Source: Anaerolineales bacterium
GTDB taxonomy: Bacteria > Chloroflexota > Anaerolineae > 4572-78 > J111
DNA: 5,475 nucleotides
Assembly: GCA_012032575.1 (NCBI GenBank)
Contig: JAAUSP010000532.1
Coordinates: 1-5,475 of the forward strand
Direction: 5' to 3'
This document shows positions 5,269-5,475 of this stretch, one piece after another; the stretch's first letter is position 1, and every line of letters starts with the position of its first letter. Made by a program: the position numbers and the translations under genes. Below the pieces are notes generated by a model. That model worked only from the letters and a program-made list of their open reading frames with translations. It did no database searches and was not told where the DNA came from.

Positions 5269-5475
5269 CAGTCATCCCAATACCGCTGCAATCATAGAGC
5301 GCTACCCGCATTCCGTCCGGGTTTTGCCCAGGCCGACCATTTTCAGTCAGGTCGGTCTGCCCGGTCCCATCGGGTGCGCCGAAATTGCGGGTGGCTGTCT
5401 CAAATCCTTCGACCGGGGTGCAGTGCGCTGTCACCCAGGTTGAAATCTCCGACTGCCCACCGGGCCGCCGCCCGG
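5261..5475 (-). CDS. C-terminal end of an unrecognised protein, start beyond window
   Basis: An open frame enters from the right edge (first full codon at 5473) and runs 70 codons to TAG 5261; the other two minus-strand frames close earlier. The peptide contains STWVTAHCTPVEGFETATRN and, near its end, VALYDCSG followed by GIGMTED. It is Gly/Asp/Thr-rich, with two cysteines (in AHCTPV and LYDCSG) and no membrane segment. The WV-x-x-x-CTPV ... LYDC spacing faintly recalls C-terminal tails of some large Chloroflexi membrane or envelope proteins, such as family 39 glycosyltransferases, but I cannot assign a family. Its final Glu-Asp-stop is encoded by the heptad array. The protease gene starts 92 bases downstream in the same direction. 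Confidence 0.6.
   Translation of the reverse strand, partial: GRRPGGQSEISTWVTAHCTPVEGFETATRNFGAPDGTGQTDLTENGRPGQNPDGMRVALYDCSGIGMTED

Overview
The window looks like a piece of a Chloroflexota (Chloroflexi) genome, probably an uncultured, Anaerolineae-type lineage. The reasons are a split MacAB/YknXYZ-type exporter, a secreted S8 protease with a short F-L-P-L-V-F-R-like motif after its signal peptide (as I recall, common in exported Chloroflexi proteins), a moderately GC-rich base composition, and intergenic spacers filled with seven-base tandem repeats arranged as hairpins. This placement is an inference. No RNA gene or taxonomic marker is present.

All genes read on the minus strand, so transcription runs right to left. 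From the right edge: (1) 5475-5261, the last 70 codons of an unrecognised protein. (2) 5260-5169, a spacer with a heptad hairpin that overlaps the preceding stop codon, and a small GC-rich hairpin. (3) 5168-3747, an intact secreted subtilisin-family protease whose prodomain-like module sits at the C-terminus instead of the N-terminus. (4) 3746-3410, a 337-base spacer with a large imperfect palindrome containing a heptad hairpin, a strong candidate intrinsic terminator, and several mutually complementary copies of a GCCAAAA motif in front of the next operon. (5) 3409-2016, a MacA/YknX-like membrane-fusion adaptor broken by one frameshift. (6) 1989-1273, an intact MacB/YknY-type ATPase. (7) a heptad hairpin at 1208-1257. 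(8) 1178-1, a MacB/YknZ-type permease broken by a frameshift and cut by the left edge.

The adaptor, ATPase and permease form one operon for a three-part exporter: ATPase in the cytoplasm, FtsX-like permease in the membrane, and adaptor outside. The protease is exported by its own signal peptide and seems to be a separate transcription unit. Both frameshifts lie at C/G runs and leave full-length conserved protein readable in the next frame, so base-calling errors are at least as likely as real gene decay.

The points most worth following up are the relocated protease prodomain, the shared design of three heptad inverted arrays (one in every long spacer), and the attenuator-like GCCAAAA/TTTTGGC copies upstream of the exporter.
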